Of a DNA stretch of 64,000 nucleotides, positions 23,501 to 41,844 are shown one piece after another. The number at the start of each line of letters is the position of its first letter. The stretch's first letter is position 1. A program made the position numbers and the translations under genes. The notes below the pieces were generated by a model. That model was not told the DNA's origin, ran no database searches, and was given only the letters and a program-made list of their open reading frames with translations. The stretch is taken from assembly GCA_019915135.1 (NCBI GenBank), contig JAHLMK010000012.1, positions 310,001-374,000 on the forward strand, written 5' to 3'. The stretch is from Strobilurus pachycystidiatus. Lineage: Eukaryota; Basidiomycota; Agaricomycetes; Agaricales; Physalacriaceae.

Positions 23501-23544
23501 CACTTCTCCAGAAGATCTATAACATGTCTACTGGCGCGGAGTAG
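20505..23544 (+). CDS. NCBP1: Nuclear cap-binding protein subunit 1 (CBP80)
   Basis: This is the large subunit of the nuclear cap-binding complex, which with CBP20 binds the m7G cap of Pol II transcripts and supports splicing, export and decay. The exons are 20505-20550, 20601-20677, 20726-20817, 20869-21034, 21086-21241, 21291-22189, 22238-22425, 22471-23052, 23104-23360 and 23416-23544, giving 863 residues, close to the family size. Evidence: an N-terminal MIF4G-like helical domain (QQIRDVEPVNVQNIAEAIRI, IHFFAHLALSSIISVDSLV), the middle domain with FAIHMSNFGFQWVWKEW-type sequence before intron 6, and the C-terminal domain (HLLNAIERYLPLLRHLSGAK, WYRHFCRLY). Intron 22426-22470 is 45 nt and stop-free in frame, so an unspliced reading would add 15 residues. 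Confidence 0.93.
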
Positions 23545-23932
23545 GCGGATGCATTATATAGCAGCTGTTTGATAATGTACTCATGTGTACTTACTTATGC
23601 TGAATATCGCTCATGTATCAGCATGGATAGTTTTCGAAACAATTCCTCTACTACTTGGCCTCATGACAGCCGTAACATGCCTTACGGCTGTCGAGAAGAC
23701 TTTTCCTTGTGTCTTTGTATCTTTACAATCTATGCGTCGCTTTCTCACGATGCTTACGCCCAGTCCGCCTACGCGATACGCTCTTCTTCTGATTAGAGTA
23801 CCAGTATCTGAACATCTCCCTCTCGAAAAGGTAAGTAAAGGCGCGGGGCGCCCAAGCTATCGGCTCCTGCCGGCCCGAATACCGACCCCGGACAGCCAGC
23901 CGTAGCAACTCTCTTCCGACACTCACCTCATC
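23545..23932. other. Spacer between cap-binding and KGD4 genes
   Basis: It holds the 3' flank of the cap-binding gene and the KGD4 promoter. Two short frames have no domain. Confidence 0.4.
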
Positions 23933-24317
23933 ATGCATCCTTCCGCTCGTCTTTTCAAGGTCCACTCGCCGCTGATCAAATTCATTGGGAAGCGGTCATG
24001 GCCATCCAGTGCGTGTCTTGCTCCCGCGGCCACATAGAATTCTGACCATGCTGTCGCCAGCACCGGGCACACCACACGCGCATCCCGCTGGTATCCCGCT
24101 GCCCGCTAGCTTCTCCAAGTCGGCACCATCCTCCTCCCCCTCGCCCACGCCCACGAAAAAGGGCACATATGCTGAATTCTGGGAGGCACCGGAGCGCTTT
24201 TGGAAGCGCGAGTTGAGCGCGGACGAGATGCTTGCGATCGAGGTGGGTGTCATCATCCTTCATGCACCCAGGTTGTCGCTGATTGCAATGTAGACCGGCG
24301 GTGCATCGCAGTGGTAG
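23933..24317 (+). CDS. KGD4: 2-oxoglutarate dehydrogenase subunit Kgd4
   Basis: This small mitochondrial protein tethers the E3 component to the 2-oxoglutarate dehydrogenase core (Kgd4/Ymr31, MRPS36 in animals). The exons are 23933-24008, 24061-24242 and 24294-24317, giving 93 residues. The N-terminus MHPSARLFKVHSPLIKFIGK matches the family's PLIKFIGKR core and a mitochondrial presequence. HPAGIPLPASFSKSAPSS is the conserved linker, and YAEFWEAPERFWKRELSADE with a final TGGAS is the C-terminal E3-binding-like motif. It is intact, with small size as expected for the family. Confidence 0.88.
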
Positions 24318-25258
24318 CGAATATTAGAGACTAATGACACCAATCCCACACTTAATTCACTCTCATCATGGCTTTGGAACTCGCTCGCGTCATTTCACCC
24401 CTCCTTGCAAACTCGTCAAGCCCAAGCCAGTCAGACCCTTGCTAGAACCCTGGAAGGCTTTTCGTACCCGAACACGGTATCATGTGCTGGATAGCTCACT
24501 GACGAGGGCCCAATGCCCCGCCCCGCACGCGTACGAATCGACTGGCCCGCCTTCCCCGACGTTGGCTGCCCAATCGCGCCCCGCCTCCGAGTCAGACTTG
24601 ATGACCGCCGCTTCAATGAAATTGTATGCCCCCTCGTACAAACCTGCTTCTGGGCATGAGGATCGTTTCTGTGTGTATCTGGAGATAAGGCGCCTGCCTA
24701 CCTTCATCCCAATTATTTCCGCCCCATCCTTCGACGTTCGATACAATCACTTCTCTCCTATTGTTTCTACAGAGGATGTGATATACGTCGTCGGATGCTA
24801 CGACAAAAATCCCTAGTAATTCCCGCTGTCAGGCGCCGCCCCCTCTGCATGCCCCTTCGGCCCGTGGGTGAAAGCGTTGAAATTGATGAAGGTGTCAGTT
24901 TCGTCAGTCCTTCGTACAAGTCAATGTGAAACAGTTCCATGCATGCATCAGGGATCGGGCTGGTCAGTCGGAAGAGCGACGACCTGGCACTCGTAAGAAC
25001 TACCTTCTAGCAGTTGGGCGTTACAACAACAAGATAGATAGATGGACGGACAATGTATATACTGGCGACAGCAAAAAACCCTAGCAACAAAACAAGTACG
25101 CGATAGATAACAGATGGTAGATAAACGATGATGGATATGCAGGTGAATGATATGTAGGTAAATGATAAATAGATAGTCCGTGGGGGTAACTCGATGCAAG
25201 GTATCAATATGACTGTTCGAGGAGAGACGATTCCTGCTCATATCCAGGTTCTGAGCGT
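24318..25258. other. Convergent spacer with HMG-box gene 3 3' flank
   Basis: A 160-codon plus frame at 24334-24816 shows no domain. A short minus-strand segment near 24830-24900 reads TFINFNAFTHGPKGH and stops, which could be an orphan terminal exon, but no upstream exon was found. The right part (about 25020-25210) is homologous to the 3' flank of HMG-box gene 2. Confidence 0.4.
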
Positions 25259-26714
25259 CTAGTTCGGCGGTTGGTAAGAATCCAAATCATAGTCTCCGTA
25301 TAGCTAGAAAAAAGTAAGATACGATGATCAAGAGGCGAGGTTTGCGGGACATACCAGGTCCATGAAGGACACACCGTCGTACAAGTTGTCGGAAGTCTTG
25401 GTGGGAGCCAAGTTGTCCAGGGTCAACGCCGAGGATGAGGCCACAGGAGCAGCGTTGTAAGACGCGTTCGAGCCTGTGTAGGCCGCCGAGGAAGAGGAAG
25501 CGGCCAGAACGTTCGACTGAACGGGAGATCCTGAGGAGTACGAATCGTTGTCGCTGGTCCCATAAGCCTGAAAATAGCGTCAAGTCAAACCACTCAAGAG
25601 AAAGGAATGAACGCGAACGAACCTGGACATAACCGGAGTCAGGACCGTACAGGTAGAGGGCGCGCACACTTTCGTTGTCGTCGAAGTTGTCGTATGACTC
25701 AACGATGGGCTCATTGTTGAACTGGAATCGTCGATCATGATCAGTATTGAAAAAATGGAATGGACGCGTTTGACGTACCTCCGACGCGTCAAATGTCGTA
25801 TCACTATAACGATGGAACTGGAGATCCGAGGGAGCCGTGTACTGGAACGACCTGAACTGGTTGGTCCCAAAAGTGAAGGGGATTTCGGAAGAGGCGACGG
25901 GTTGCGTGGCGAATGAGACCGGTGGATAGCCAGTGTCGACCGGAGGACTTGAGTGGTCGAGGTATGAGGATGGTTCGGATGCCGCCTGGGGTTGAGCAAG
26001 CTGCCCTTCGTTGGGAGAGTGATCGAGGGAGGGCGTCGGTGGAGTTGAATGCGCGTCCGATTCTGGAGTGCCATTGGTGAGAGGGGATTGTTGGTCGTTG
26101 GTCGACGGTGAGTGAGGCTCGTCGGCCTCACTGGCATGTGCCACCTTCCTCCTCTTGACCGCCCTCTTGTTCTTGTTCTGCTTCGGCTCCGGGCAGTACT
26201 TATACTCCGGGAATTTTATCCCGTGCTCGGCTACCTCCTGCTTCGCCAGCTGCACATAGATATCGTACAGCTTCACGTCATCCTTCACCTTTTCCCAATG
26301 CTGGCTGAGTATTCCCGAAACGTTTTGCTGGTGGGCGACCCCGAGCTGTCGAATCACCCGCCGCCACATTGTCCCGTAGATGAGGAAAATATTCCTGGGC
26401 CGAGGGATATGTGCTGGCTTCCTCTTCTTTGACTTGGGATTTGGTGGGGTGTTTGTGCTCCAAGCGGGCGCCGCTCGAGCGATGTCACTGGCAGCAGGCG
26501 GCGCGAGGAGTCGCTGGATGAAGGTGGCCGCAGGTGGTGGTGGTGGTGGTGGTGGTGGAAGAGAGGTAGAGGGTGGTGGTTGATCAGCGCTGGGCGCATT
26601 GCTCGACTGCGATGAGGAGAGCGGTGGCCTCACTGGTACGGCTGGCGCACTGGCAGGCGTATTCGCTTGAGGGGCCGCCTCGAGATCAACCTTCGCTTTG
26701 CTGCGTCGAGCCAT
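25259..26714 (-). CDS. HMG-box protein 3
   Basis: This is the paralogue of HMG-box protein 2 in opposite orientation. The exons are 26714-25779, 25721-25623, 25567-25355 and 25303-25259, giving 430 residues. The N-terminus (MARRSKAKVDLEAAPQAN) and the PPLSSSQS.NAPS segment match gene 2, followed by a poly-Pro run coded by a GGT repeat on the other strand. The HMG box spans about residues 105-180 (PRPRNIFLIYGTMWR, SGILSQHWEKVKD, HGIKFPEYKYCPE), then basic KNKRAVKRRK. The 45-residue Pro/Tyr repeats of gene 2 are absent. Intron positions and the C-terminal blocks (FTFGTNQFRSF, TTFDASE, ALYLYGP, SALTLDNLAPT) are shared with gene 2. Non-ATG frame extension upstream is promoter sequence. Confidence 0.85.
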
Positions 26715-26818
26715 AGAGGATGAGATGACAGGTATAAGAGTGAGTGGCACGCAGACAATGTCAGTGGTGAAAGAGAAAGTTGAGCTCGCACTGGCAGCGC
26801 ATTTAAGTTCAGTCCAGT

Positions 26819-26824
26819 CACGTG
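26819..26824. promoter_or_regulatory. E-box CACGTG in HMG-box gene 3 promoter
   Basis: CACGTG stands about 105 nt before the ATG at 26714, in the same context and spacing as in HMG-box gene 2. Further upstream blocks (CAATGGCGCCGTC versus CAATGGTGCCGTC, and CCGCTTTTCC) are also shared, showing that the promoter was copied with the gene. Confidence 0.45.
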
Positions 26825-28266
26825 GTGGTGTATGGTACAACCGTTTTCGGCCAGTTTGGGCGGTGTGGACGGCGCCATTGTTTGAATTTCGCCAAATATG
26901 TTCATTACATGGTTTAAAGGGTCGTCGCTGAGGATTACCACGCGCTGCATGGATATCCAGAGTTCGAGGGCCTATGTGAGCCTTCAGGTCAAACACGTTG
27001 GAAAAGCGGAATGCCCACGCGTATACAGCGGAAACAGACTTGTATTTGCAAGGTGGTCATCACATAGCGCGTGTCTGAGTTTCAGCGATATTTGGGCGGC
27101 TCCTGGGCATGAACAATATGTGGCGCATAATGATCGCATTAGAAAACACATTAGTCACAGAGCAAAGAGCAGGCAGCGAGCGACAGGATGGCTGATCACA
27201 GCTTCCATTTTTGTCAGCGATCCGTGGCATCATGTAGTACTGTATCGACGACGTCAGCGTAAGTCGTTTACCTTAGGCTTAAGGGTGTTACGGAGAGATG
27301 GATAGTTTGCGATATGACTGGCAGTGCGAGAGCGACGAGTTATGATATTGCGTGTATTGAACGCATATTGACATTCTGCCGGGCCCAGGATCCGAGGTCG
27401 CGGGTTACAAGAAGTATGTGCCATCACGAACATTTTTTGTTCCTAATCGTCCGCGCACGCAAAGTCGATATCCAGAAGGACTGGGCAACACTTGCCTCAG
27501 CCTGCTTTAATGCGTCCTATTTCTTTGTCTCCTTGTCTTGTTCTGAAGTGAGATGTAGTATGGGGAGATCCAAGAAGATCGCTGGCTCTGAAAAATCGGA
27601 AGGATGAGTTTCTGAGTCTGCCACACGTAAGTCCACTCGCAGGATAGGCGGTCGTTCCCGAGCATGTCCATTAAATCAGCTAGTGTCGGAACGTTGACCG
27701 TCCACACGGAGCCGCCAAAGGACAAGCTTCTTCAGTCGCAAAGACGAAGTTGGAAGGAAGATGCATTTGATGCCCCTGTCCCATTTGTGTGCTCGGGAGT
27801 CGGCCTTAGTGAAAGCAATACTACTGTAGGCCTGTTCGGTGGCCATCGTCATTTCGCGGCAGTCCCAACATTTTCAAGTCCATCGTCACTTCAGTTCAGT
27901 CCGATGGTTCTTGGCTACTTCAGCGCTGCACCTCGCTGCACAGTGACACTGTGACTCTGGTCTGAGGCGATGCCGGGTTTCCGGGCCGAAAGAACAATGT
28001 GTGGCTGTGCTGCTAATATGAAGCTGATATCCTGCTTTGCGGCTCATTATAAACGGCCATGACCGCCTGTCATTCTTCTCATTAAGCCCGTCTGTCTGCT
28101 CTCATTTGACTCACGATCTTCCTGTGTTGTGTACACGACTCTTTCACGCGGCTCATCGCGGCTCCTTCCATAATATCATCGAGTGGCACGTAACTTTGTG
28201 GGCCTTTGTTTCGACAATTCGCCGCGTGTTGCCCACTCATCGACTGACAGATAGATTGTCACGGTC
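26825..28266. other. Divergent spacer between HMG-box gene 3 and F-box gene
   Basis: The left part is HMG-box gene 3 promoter. The rest carries only short frames without domains. No supported gene. Confidence 0.4.
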
Positions 28267-30108
28267 ATGGAAGAAGGATGCAGCCTTTGCTCGACTCTTC
28301 CGTCATCCCTCCTTGCCCCAGAGCGTTCCTCGCGCGTGACGGAGCTCATGTCTAACAACCACCCCCCTCCCCAATCCGACAGACTTGTGCTGCAAGACGT
28401 CTGCGCTGACTATCGGGAACGGGTCGACCGACTTAACGAACGAATATTACGCATGCAAGAGGCAATTGATGTCCTTGCATCCGAACGAGACAAGTTTCTT
28501 GCCCGCATCGACGACGCCAAAGCCATCATACATCCTATTCGCTCCCTCCCCGATGATATCTTGTACGAAATCTCCCTGCAGTGTATTCCCAGCTGGAGCA
28601 AGGACAACCTGAGACACGGCCAGTGTCCTCTTCACGACTCCCTCGAAGGCACCAATGCGCCGTGGACCATCTCGCAGGTCTGCTCCCGCTGGCGAAACGT
28701 CTTTATCTCCACCCCTACCCTTTGGTCGGTCCTCATCCTCAAATTTCCAGAATACAAACACCCGAGGGTGAACCACAATCTGCTGCAATACAGATTGGGT
28801 CTTCATCTTGACCGAGCCCGGGGATGCGATCTGACTCTTCTTGTCGTCACCGACTATACCGGGACGATCCGTACTTTTGACGCGGACCACCCGATGATGA
28901 TCCTTCTCCAACAGACATCCGCGCGTTGGCGTTACGTCCGCATCTGGCTGACGCCTCTGTTCATGCAGTCCTTCTTCAAGGGCATAAAGCTCGACCGGCT
29001 GCAGCAGCTCGCCCTGCACAACGGCAAGAAGAGGGATGACGATGGGGAACTGCTCTCGCTGGATTCGGCTCTTTGTCTAACCTCTCTGCGCCTCAGCGGG
29101 CAGGGACCCGTTAACCTGACCCTGCCTTGGTCCCAGTTGACAGAGTTCGAGTCAGTCGAAGTGTGCAGCCCGCGCATACTCCGAGCCCTCCCTTCCATGA
29201 TCAATGCCCGCTCCATGAAGCTCGCATGTGGGATTGTCAATCCTCCTCCTGTTGCTGCGTCCAACTTGATCTCCCTGCCCAAACTGCGCAAACTCAAAGT
29301 CGAGGAACACGGCCTAGCGCGCTGGCGCCTTGCAGGGTTCATGGCGATTCTCAATACACCAGTCCTCCAATCCCTGCATCTCCTGTATCCTCGCGACCTT
29401 GCCATTACAGACCTTCCCCTCGACTTCGTTGGCCTAAGCCGGATAACCGCTTTACGCATAATAGGCTCTTTCGGGCTGATGAGTGATCCATGCGAGGACC
29501 TCGTCGCCCTGCTTCGCAAGACGGAGAAGCTCACGTCGCTACGGATGGACGTCCAGCGCATCCCAAGCGGTCTACTCGACGCGCTGATGCCCACTGGCCC
29601 AGACGCTATCCTCAAATCCCTAGATTGCCTCAACTTATCATACACCGGGACCGAGGCGTACCATGTCGATTGTCTTCGGCTCCTACTTGTAGCTGAAGCG
29701 CGCGCACCAACACCAGGAGTGAAACCCGTCGCGGGAGGCTCTCGATGGCTAGCACAGATTCGCCTGCCCAGGAAAATCACATTCCCATCAGACGAACTGA
29801 CGGCGCGGTGGCATCACATCATGCATAGAATGTGTGTAACAGTACGCGGCAAGAGATGGGTTGTTCCGCGACCGATGGAGAGCCTCGCCAGCCGTACAAG
29901 CGATGCGGTCGTCCCCAAAGATGACGTTGCTGTGCGTCCACCTTTAACGACCGGCGGGTACCGTGGAACATTGCCGTCGAATCCCAGACTACTACAACAA
30001 GTACTATCGGTGGAGGCCCCTCCGGAGGTGGAGCTCGAGGAACATGACAGTAGCAATCTAGCGATAAACGCTACCATACTCGAACCTAGTGATGACATTA
30101 ATATTTAA
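28267..30108 (+). CDS. F-box domain protein
   Basis: Single exon, 613 residues. It is an SCF-type substrate receptor candidate. A coiled coil (YRERVDRLNERILRMQEAID, about residues 48-85) precedes the F-box HPIRSLPDDILYEISLQCI (about 92-115). PWTISQVCSRWRNVFISTPT.LW follows, the block typical of Agaricomycete F-box proteins, then irregular leucine-rich repeats. The C-terminal 90 residues are low complexity and acidic. The start could be the ATG at 28267 or the in-frame ATG at 28348 (MSNNHPPPQSD); the second gives the more usual N-terminus. It converges on the Pol III gene, whose stop lies 180 bp away. It is not part of the 51-58 kb F-box-like pair. Confidence 0.82.
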   Translation: MEEGCSLCSTLPSSLLAPERSSRVTELMSNNHPPPQSDRLVLQDVCADYRERVDRLNERILRMQEAIDVLASERDKFLARIDDAKAIIHPIRSLPDDILYEISLQCIPSWSKDNLRHGQCPLHDSLEGTNAPWTISQVCSRWRNVFISTPTLWSVLILKFPEYKHPRVNHNLLQYRLGLHLDRARGCDLTLLVVTDYTGTIRTFDADHPMMILLQQTSARWRYVRIWLTPLFMQSFFKGIKLDRLQQLALHNGKKRDDDGELLSLDSALCLTSLRLSGQGPVNLTLPWSQLTEFESVEVCSPRILRALPSMINARSMKLACGIVNPPPVAASNLISLPKLRKLKVEEHGLARWRLAGFMAILNTPVLQSLHLLYPRDLAITDLPLDFVGLSRITALRIIGSFGLMSDPCEDLVALLRKTEKLTSLRMDVQRIPSGLLDALMPTGPDAILKSLDCLNLSYTGTEAYHVDCLRLLLVAEARAPTPGVKPVAGGSRWLAQIRLPRKITFPSDELTARWHHIMHRMCVTVRGKRWVVPRPMESLASRTSDAVVPKDDVAVRPPLTTGGYRGTLPSNPRLLQQVLSVEAPPEVELEEHDSSNLAINATILEPSDDINI

Positions 30109-30287
30109 TGCTTTATCGAATTGTTACATTGCTGAACTTCCCACTGGGCGAGATATCGACCGCTTCACCGCTACAGTTGACAATTTCACGAAAAGACCAA
30201 AGTCGAGTAACCAAAATACAGATATAGATACAGTTATAATTCTACTCTACACAAGTATACCTCATTCGTACCCAGAAGTAGTACGGC

Positions 30288-35407
<5,120 letters not shown>

Positions 35408-35419
<12 letters not shown>

Positions 35420-37986
35420 CGTGGCTGTCGTTCTGTGCGCTATAACATGGGTGGAGACGCGAGCACGGGAGAGGGGGGGAGATGGCGGCGGGAGTCAAAA
35501 GATCGAAATGCTAGATCGGGATTCGGCTCGCCGGATTTGGAAGATTTTCGCGCGCCCTATCCTCTCCGACACCAACTTCCATCCCAGTAGCGCAGTTGAG
35601 GCGCAGATCCGGGGAAAATTCTTTACATCACTCAAGACCTAAACGGATTGCATGACGCTGAAATCCGTCCTACCGACTGATCCGCCCGCCCCTCTGCGAT
35701 CTTTTTTTTGTGAAGTTTTCAGTCTTTCAAATCTTCTGAACGGCAGGAGAACCTCCCGATACCGACGCTCTATACCGGCTTTAGATGCCCAGCCCTCATG
35801 GTTCTGATGCCCTTGTCCTCCTGGATGTCATTGGATGGAATCACCTCTTGGGTTTATTGCGCCACGCGTAGACGGATTGGTTACTCTTACATCGTGCTTA
35901 CATCCGCTTAGTACGAGGGTCGGAAAGCGCACGGACTCACCTGACCTTTGATATCTCAGTCTCGGAGCCCTTGACCCGGCGACCTCGGTTTATGACTTTC
36001 CGAAATTGCGCCACATGGCAAAATGGTTGGCTTGTATATTCCCTGTCGGTTTGAAAAGCTGCTGCAGCTCCTCGCGATGTACATGTATCTTCTATAGAGT
36101 GCTCAAGACTTGCCCTACTGTCTCTCGAGCCAAGTCGTATACGAAGAACAGTGTGCCCAGAGTCTCAGATTCAACGTAAGGATCTGACCCGGCCACAGTC
36201 AAAAATCCCGATATTCTCTGGGAGTCTCGGTGGCCTTGCGTCAGCTTAGCGACTGCTTCCTTTGGCTCTGGCTTCACCGTCGCCATACGAAAATGTGGCC
36301 ACACCATCGACCCATTACGCTTCTGTCGGCCACCAATGAAACAAAACGTCAACTCCCACTGTTAAGTCCCAGTCCTTCATCTCATCTTCACTTCTCATTC
36401 GAATCTTAAGCCACCCAGGGGTATGCAAACCCAAAATTCGAGCATGGCACCCCGGGGGCCAAACATCGACAATTGCCATCAAAAAACATGTGACGGTATT
36501 TGGCCTATGCTCAGCGCGCGATCTGGCCATTGCCTCTTCTCCCTCACTCCCACAACAGACAAAGCCACTCATCCGCTTTGTTCAGTCACTTTGTTCCCTA
36601 CCGTACTCTTCCTCTCTCACACGATGCCCGCATCCTCCTCATCCGCTCTCACCACGGCGCCAGTCGCACCCCAAACCGTGACCCACAAGGGATTCACCTG
36701 GCCGTGCATCGCTCTGCTCTTCGCGATGCCCACCGAAGCGATGTTAGCTGTAGCCGAAGCGCGTCAACTCGACCACGCCAGCAAGCGAGTCGCGTCAGGC
36801 GACGGGATCCCTCGGTCTCCCAACTGTTGGATTATTTACCGGAGCTACTTTTCGTCCAACGACGCCGTCAAGACGGCCGTCCGCAACTACGTTACAAACG
36901 TCAACCCCCAGCTGGGATACTCGGACGGGTTGTTATCAAAAATTATCTCGGCTCATTGGCAAAACCTACCCGATCATGTTCGTGATGAGTGGGCTCGTCT
37001 AGCTAAAATACGTCTCCAGAAGCACAAGGAGGATTACCCCGATTACAAGTTCAAGCTGAAGAGGAATGTGAAGAGCCTGGAGGAAAAGGAGGCTGGACCA
37101 CCCAGGAAGAGGGTTAGGACGAACGCTTTTTGCCCCACCGCTGCCACTCAGGTCGCACTCCCCGCTTCCACCTTATCGTTCCGATTCTACAACCCTTCGC
37201 AAGCACCGACTGCAGGGAACTCGGGAGGCGCGCCAACACAACACGCTGAAAATCTTCCTCGGCGCTTGATTCAACCTACTCCCACTCTCACTCCCAGCGC
37301 TAGTCCTCGTTCAGCCCTCGAATTGCCGAACACATTCATGCCCTCTACTCAGACGATGCCTTACGACGCGTCGCACGATCTCCTACCCCCTGCGTTCTAT
37401 GACGGTCACTGGGACGCGTCGTGGTCTCCGCAAAGCGTACAGTCGCCGTCTACCACGCCGGTCGTGGACGCGGGATTCCTCCAGTGGGGCGACTTGAAAT
37501 CGCTCCCTGACTGTTACTTGTCTCAGGTATGTGACTCTCGATGTTCTCTACTTTCCCTGTCGCTGATTCCTCATCAGCAATATCTTTACGGACCAGCCGA
37601 GACTATGAATATGGACTACACCTTCGTCGACAGATATCCAAACCTGCCTGTCCGGGTAGACGGGCTTCTCCCTGGTGCTACCGGCTACGCTGACGCTATC
37701 TGGAACAGTTTGCCACCCGATATGAAGCGTCATCTTTAGTTGCTCGCTTCTATTTTGCCACACTCATTGCTTCTATCTTTACACACTCATTTCTCCGTTT
37801 TATTTACCTTGCGATACCTAAGCCTCACTCCACCTCTCCCGACGCGTTATATCCATACTTCATTATTTCCGTACTGATCCACTCTCACTTGCTTATCATC
37901 TAGTTGTCTCATGTTGTGCTTGCTGTTGTCTGTATCCGTTGCCTCTTGCTACCATAGTCATGTATCAGTACTTGTTCTGTAGCCCT
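35408..37986 (+). repeat. Left arm of a 2.55-kb inverted repeat
   Basis: The segment from the RPC1 start codon region through HMG-box gene 4 and its 3' flank is repeated in reverse orientation at 43065-45610. The left end is at the 11th-12th nucleotide of RPC1 exon 1. The right end lies after ATGTATCAGTACTTGTTCTG near 37960-37986. Similarity runs through promoter, coding and 3' flank with scattered substitutions and small indels. Confidence 0.85.
36624..37739 (+). CDS. HMG-box protein 4
   Basis: This is a putative DNA-binding regulator. The exons are 36624-37526 and 37578-37739, giving 354 residues. The 51-nt intron (GTATGT..CATCAG) is stop-free in frame. A conserved N-terminal segment (THKGFTWPCIALLFAMPTEA) precedes the HMG box at about residues 65-150: IPRSPNCWIIYRSYF, LLSKIISAHWQNLPDHVRDE, HKEDYPDYKFKLKR. 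This is the fungal mating-type/Ste11-like layout with an insertion in the first helices. The C-terminal half is Pro/Ser-rich and ends in QYLYGPAETMNMD and a VDRYPNLPVRVDGLLPGA block. It is divergent from RPC1 across a 1.2-kb promoter region. Frames upstream of 36624 match promoter sequence shared with gene 5. Confidence 0.82.
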   Translation: MPASSSSALTTAPVAPQTVTHKGFTWPCIALLFAMPTEAMLAVAEARQLDHASKRVASGDGIPRSPNCWIIYRSYFSSNDAVKTAVRNYVTNVNPQLGYSDGLLSKIISAHWQNLPDHVRDEWARLAKIRLQKHKEDYPDYKFKLKRNVKSLEEKEAGPPRKRVRTNAFCPTAATQVALPASTLSFRFYNPSQAPTAGNSGGAPTQHAENLPRRLIQPTPTLTPSASPRSALELPNTFMPSTQTMPYDASHDLLPPAFYDGHWDASWSPQSVQSPSTTPVVDAGFLQWGDLKSLPDCYLSQVCDSRCSLLSLSLIPHQQYLYGPAETMNMDYTFVDRYPNLPVRVDGLLPGATGYADAIWNSLPPDMKRHL

Positions 37987-38162
37987 TCTGAATCATATCA
38001 AACTCCCAATCGACTTGACCTGGCAGGGGGATTATGGCGTTCATGAGACAAGATCCTGATAGGGGAATTTGTCTCAATGCATAATGGTGTAGATGTGCTG
38101 TTTTATTATGATAGTATGCAGGTGAGTCCACTCAAGTCCAAATGTCAGTGATCTGTCTTCTC

Positions 38163-38709
38163 TTACTTCTCCACCCACTTCTGCCCATCCCATTCGACCT
38201 CCACGGCCCATTTTCCCTCCTCCATCCACTGATCCCCCAGAAACCCATCCCACCATCGTACATGTAACTCTCCGCGTGAATCCATGAAATAGCCTGCTAC
38301 GCGCGGATCGGGACCAAGATATTCGTGTCTAATGAGTTCAATTAACAAGACGAACAACAAAGAACGAAGACACGAACCGGCGCTCATCCACCAGGTCCGC
38401 ATGCACGTAGTTCACCTGGCCTGTCCCTACGTTATGTGTATGCGATTCGGCATAGAATTTCCACACGGCCTGATTTATGTCTTCCCCTGGGTAGACGGTC
38501 TTCATCGAGATGCCGCTGCGGGCGAGATAGGACGTGGGCAGGTGTAGGCGCGTTTTTTTCTGCGCGAAGTATCGATCCATGGGCCAGCGGTGGACGGACC
38601 ATGCGCTGGCGCGTCGTTGCTCGACGAAGGATTGCGCGGATTTCTTTTTCGTGTCCAGATCGGGTGGGTAGGCTAGGACGCCGGGGTCGTCCAGCTCTTT
38701 CTTGACCAT
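38163..38709 (-). CDS. Hypothetical protein, conserved-looking
   Basis: The exons are 38709-38378 and 38328-38163 (donor GTTCGT, acceptor CATTAG), giving 165 residues from the ATG of MVKKELDDPGVLAYPP. No named domain was recognised. The sequence looks globular: FVEQRRASAWSVHRWPMDRY, LHLPTSYLARSGISMKTVYP, then RVAGYFMDSRGELHVRWWDG and KWAVEVEWDGQKWVEK at the end. An extra first exon upstream (38838 to about 38780, MTRSCSIATVPAANFF with donor GTATGT) would add a mitochondrial-presequence-like N-terminus, but no clear acceptor was found. It lies in the core between the inverted repeat arms. Confidence 0.6.
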
Positions 38710-38961
38710 GATGCGAATGAGTTTTGGGAGGGTAAGAGACCGCTTAGATCCTCGTATGATAACAATGACATTCTTAACATACCGTAAAGTAAAAAAATTT
38801 GCCGCCGGCACGGTCGCGATCGAGCAAGATCGAGTCACACAGTGTTACACAGTCCTACACGGTCCTCCACGTATGACTAGAGCGTATGACTCGGAGCTGT
38901 AACAAGGTCAGTCAGACGAGCTCCTTCTGAGTTTCCGATTTGACTCGCTCCGTCGACTAAC

Positions 38962-39206
38962 TTGACTCTGAGGGGATTTGCTCTCCATCACCGTCGAACC
39001 CGACATCATGCCTCGCAGGAACTACTACCCTCTACTACCGCATTCATCATTCATCGACAAGGCAATTTTCTCTCCAAAGTCGGCTCACTTTGTTGAGCAG
39101 CTCGGTTTTGACAGGGTTTGCTGTCCATCGCTGTCGAGACTTGACATGCCTCGGTGTTACTACCACCACATTCCTCATTCATCGGAGGCAATTTTGATCA
39201 TAAGCA
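38962..39206. repeat. Imperfect direct repeat, about 140-bp period
   Basis: Two units upstream of the flavoprotein gene share blocks in the same order: GATTTGCTCTCCATCACCGT versus GGTTTGCTGTCCATCGCTGT, CATGCCTCGCAGGAACTACT versus CATGCCTCGGTGTTACTACC, and ATTCATCGACAAGGCAATTT versus ATTCATCGGAGGCAATTT. Non-coding, in the promoter region. Confidence 0.65.
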
Positions 39207-39345
39207 TCTCGAACAGAGCGTCATGGGATGCTTAGCGCTAGTGCCTACTCGATAGCTCCAGGACAGCGGGACTCTGCTGATCGGAATAGCCCTCACGCCG
39301 TCCGTTCTCGTCATTTGACTCGACGTTGACCCACTTTCACATTGA

Positions 39346-41610
<2,265 letters not shown>

Positions 41611-41844
41611 GCGTGTTGATAACTTCGCAAGGTGCAGAATCAGTATGACGAACATGATCCAGAAAGTAAACATACCACTTTGTTTGTGATTGTCGAATAA
41701 CTTCTCCATTGTATGTGCTTCGAGTCTGTTTCCCCATGCAAGGGGATGAACATCAAGAAAGAGCGTCAGTAACATCACAATCTTCCCCTCAAAAATGGTG
41801 AGAAGTAGTATACATTATCATGAAAGCAGGAAAGATGTTACAGG

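Noticed and set aside
24334..24816. 160-codon plus-strand frame after KGD4
   Set aside because: Pro/Ser/Arg-rich, no domain, no conserved start context.
28928..29780. 282-codon minus-strand frame over the F-box gene
   Set aside because: Arg/Ser-rich antisense shadow of an intact coding exon.
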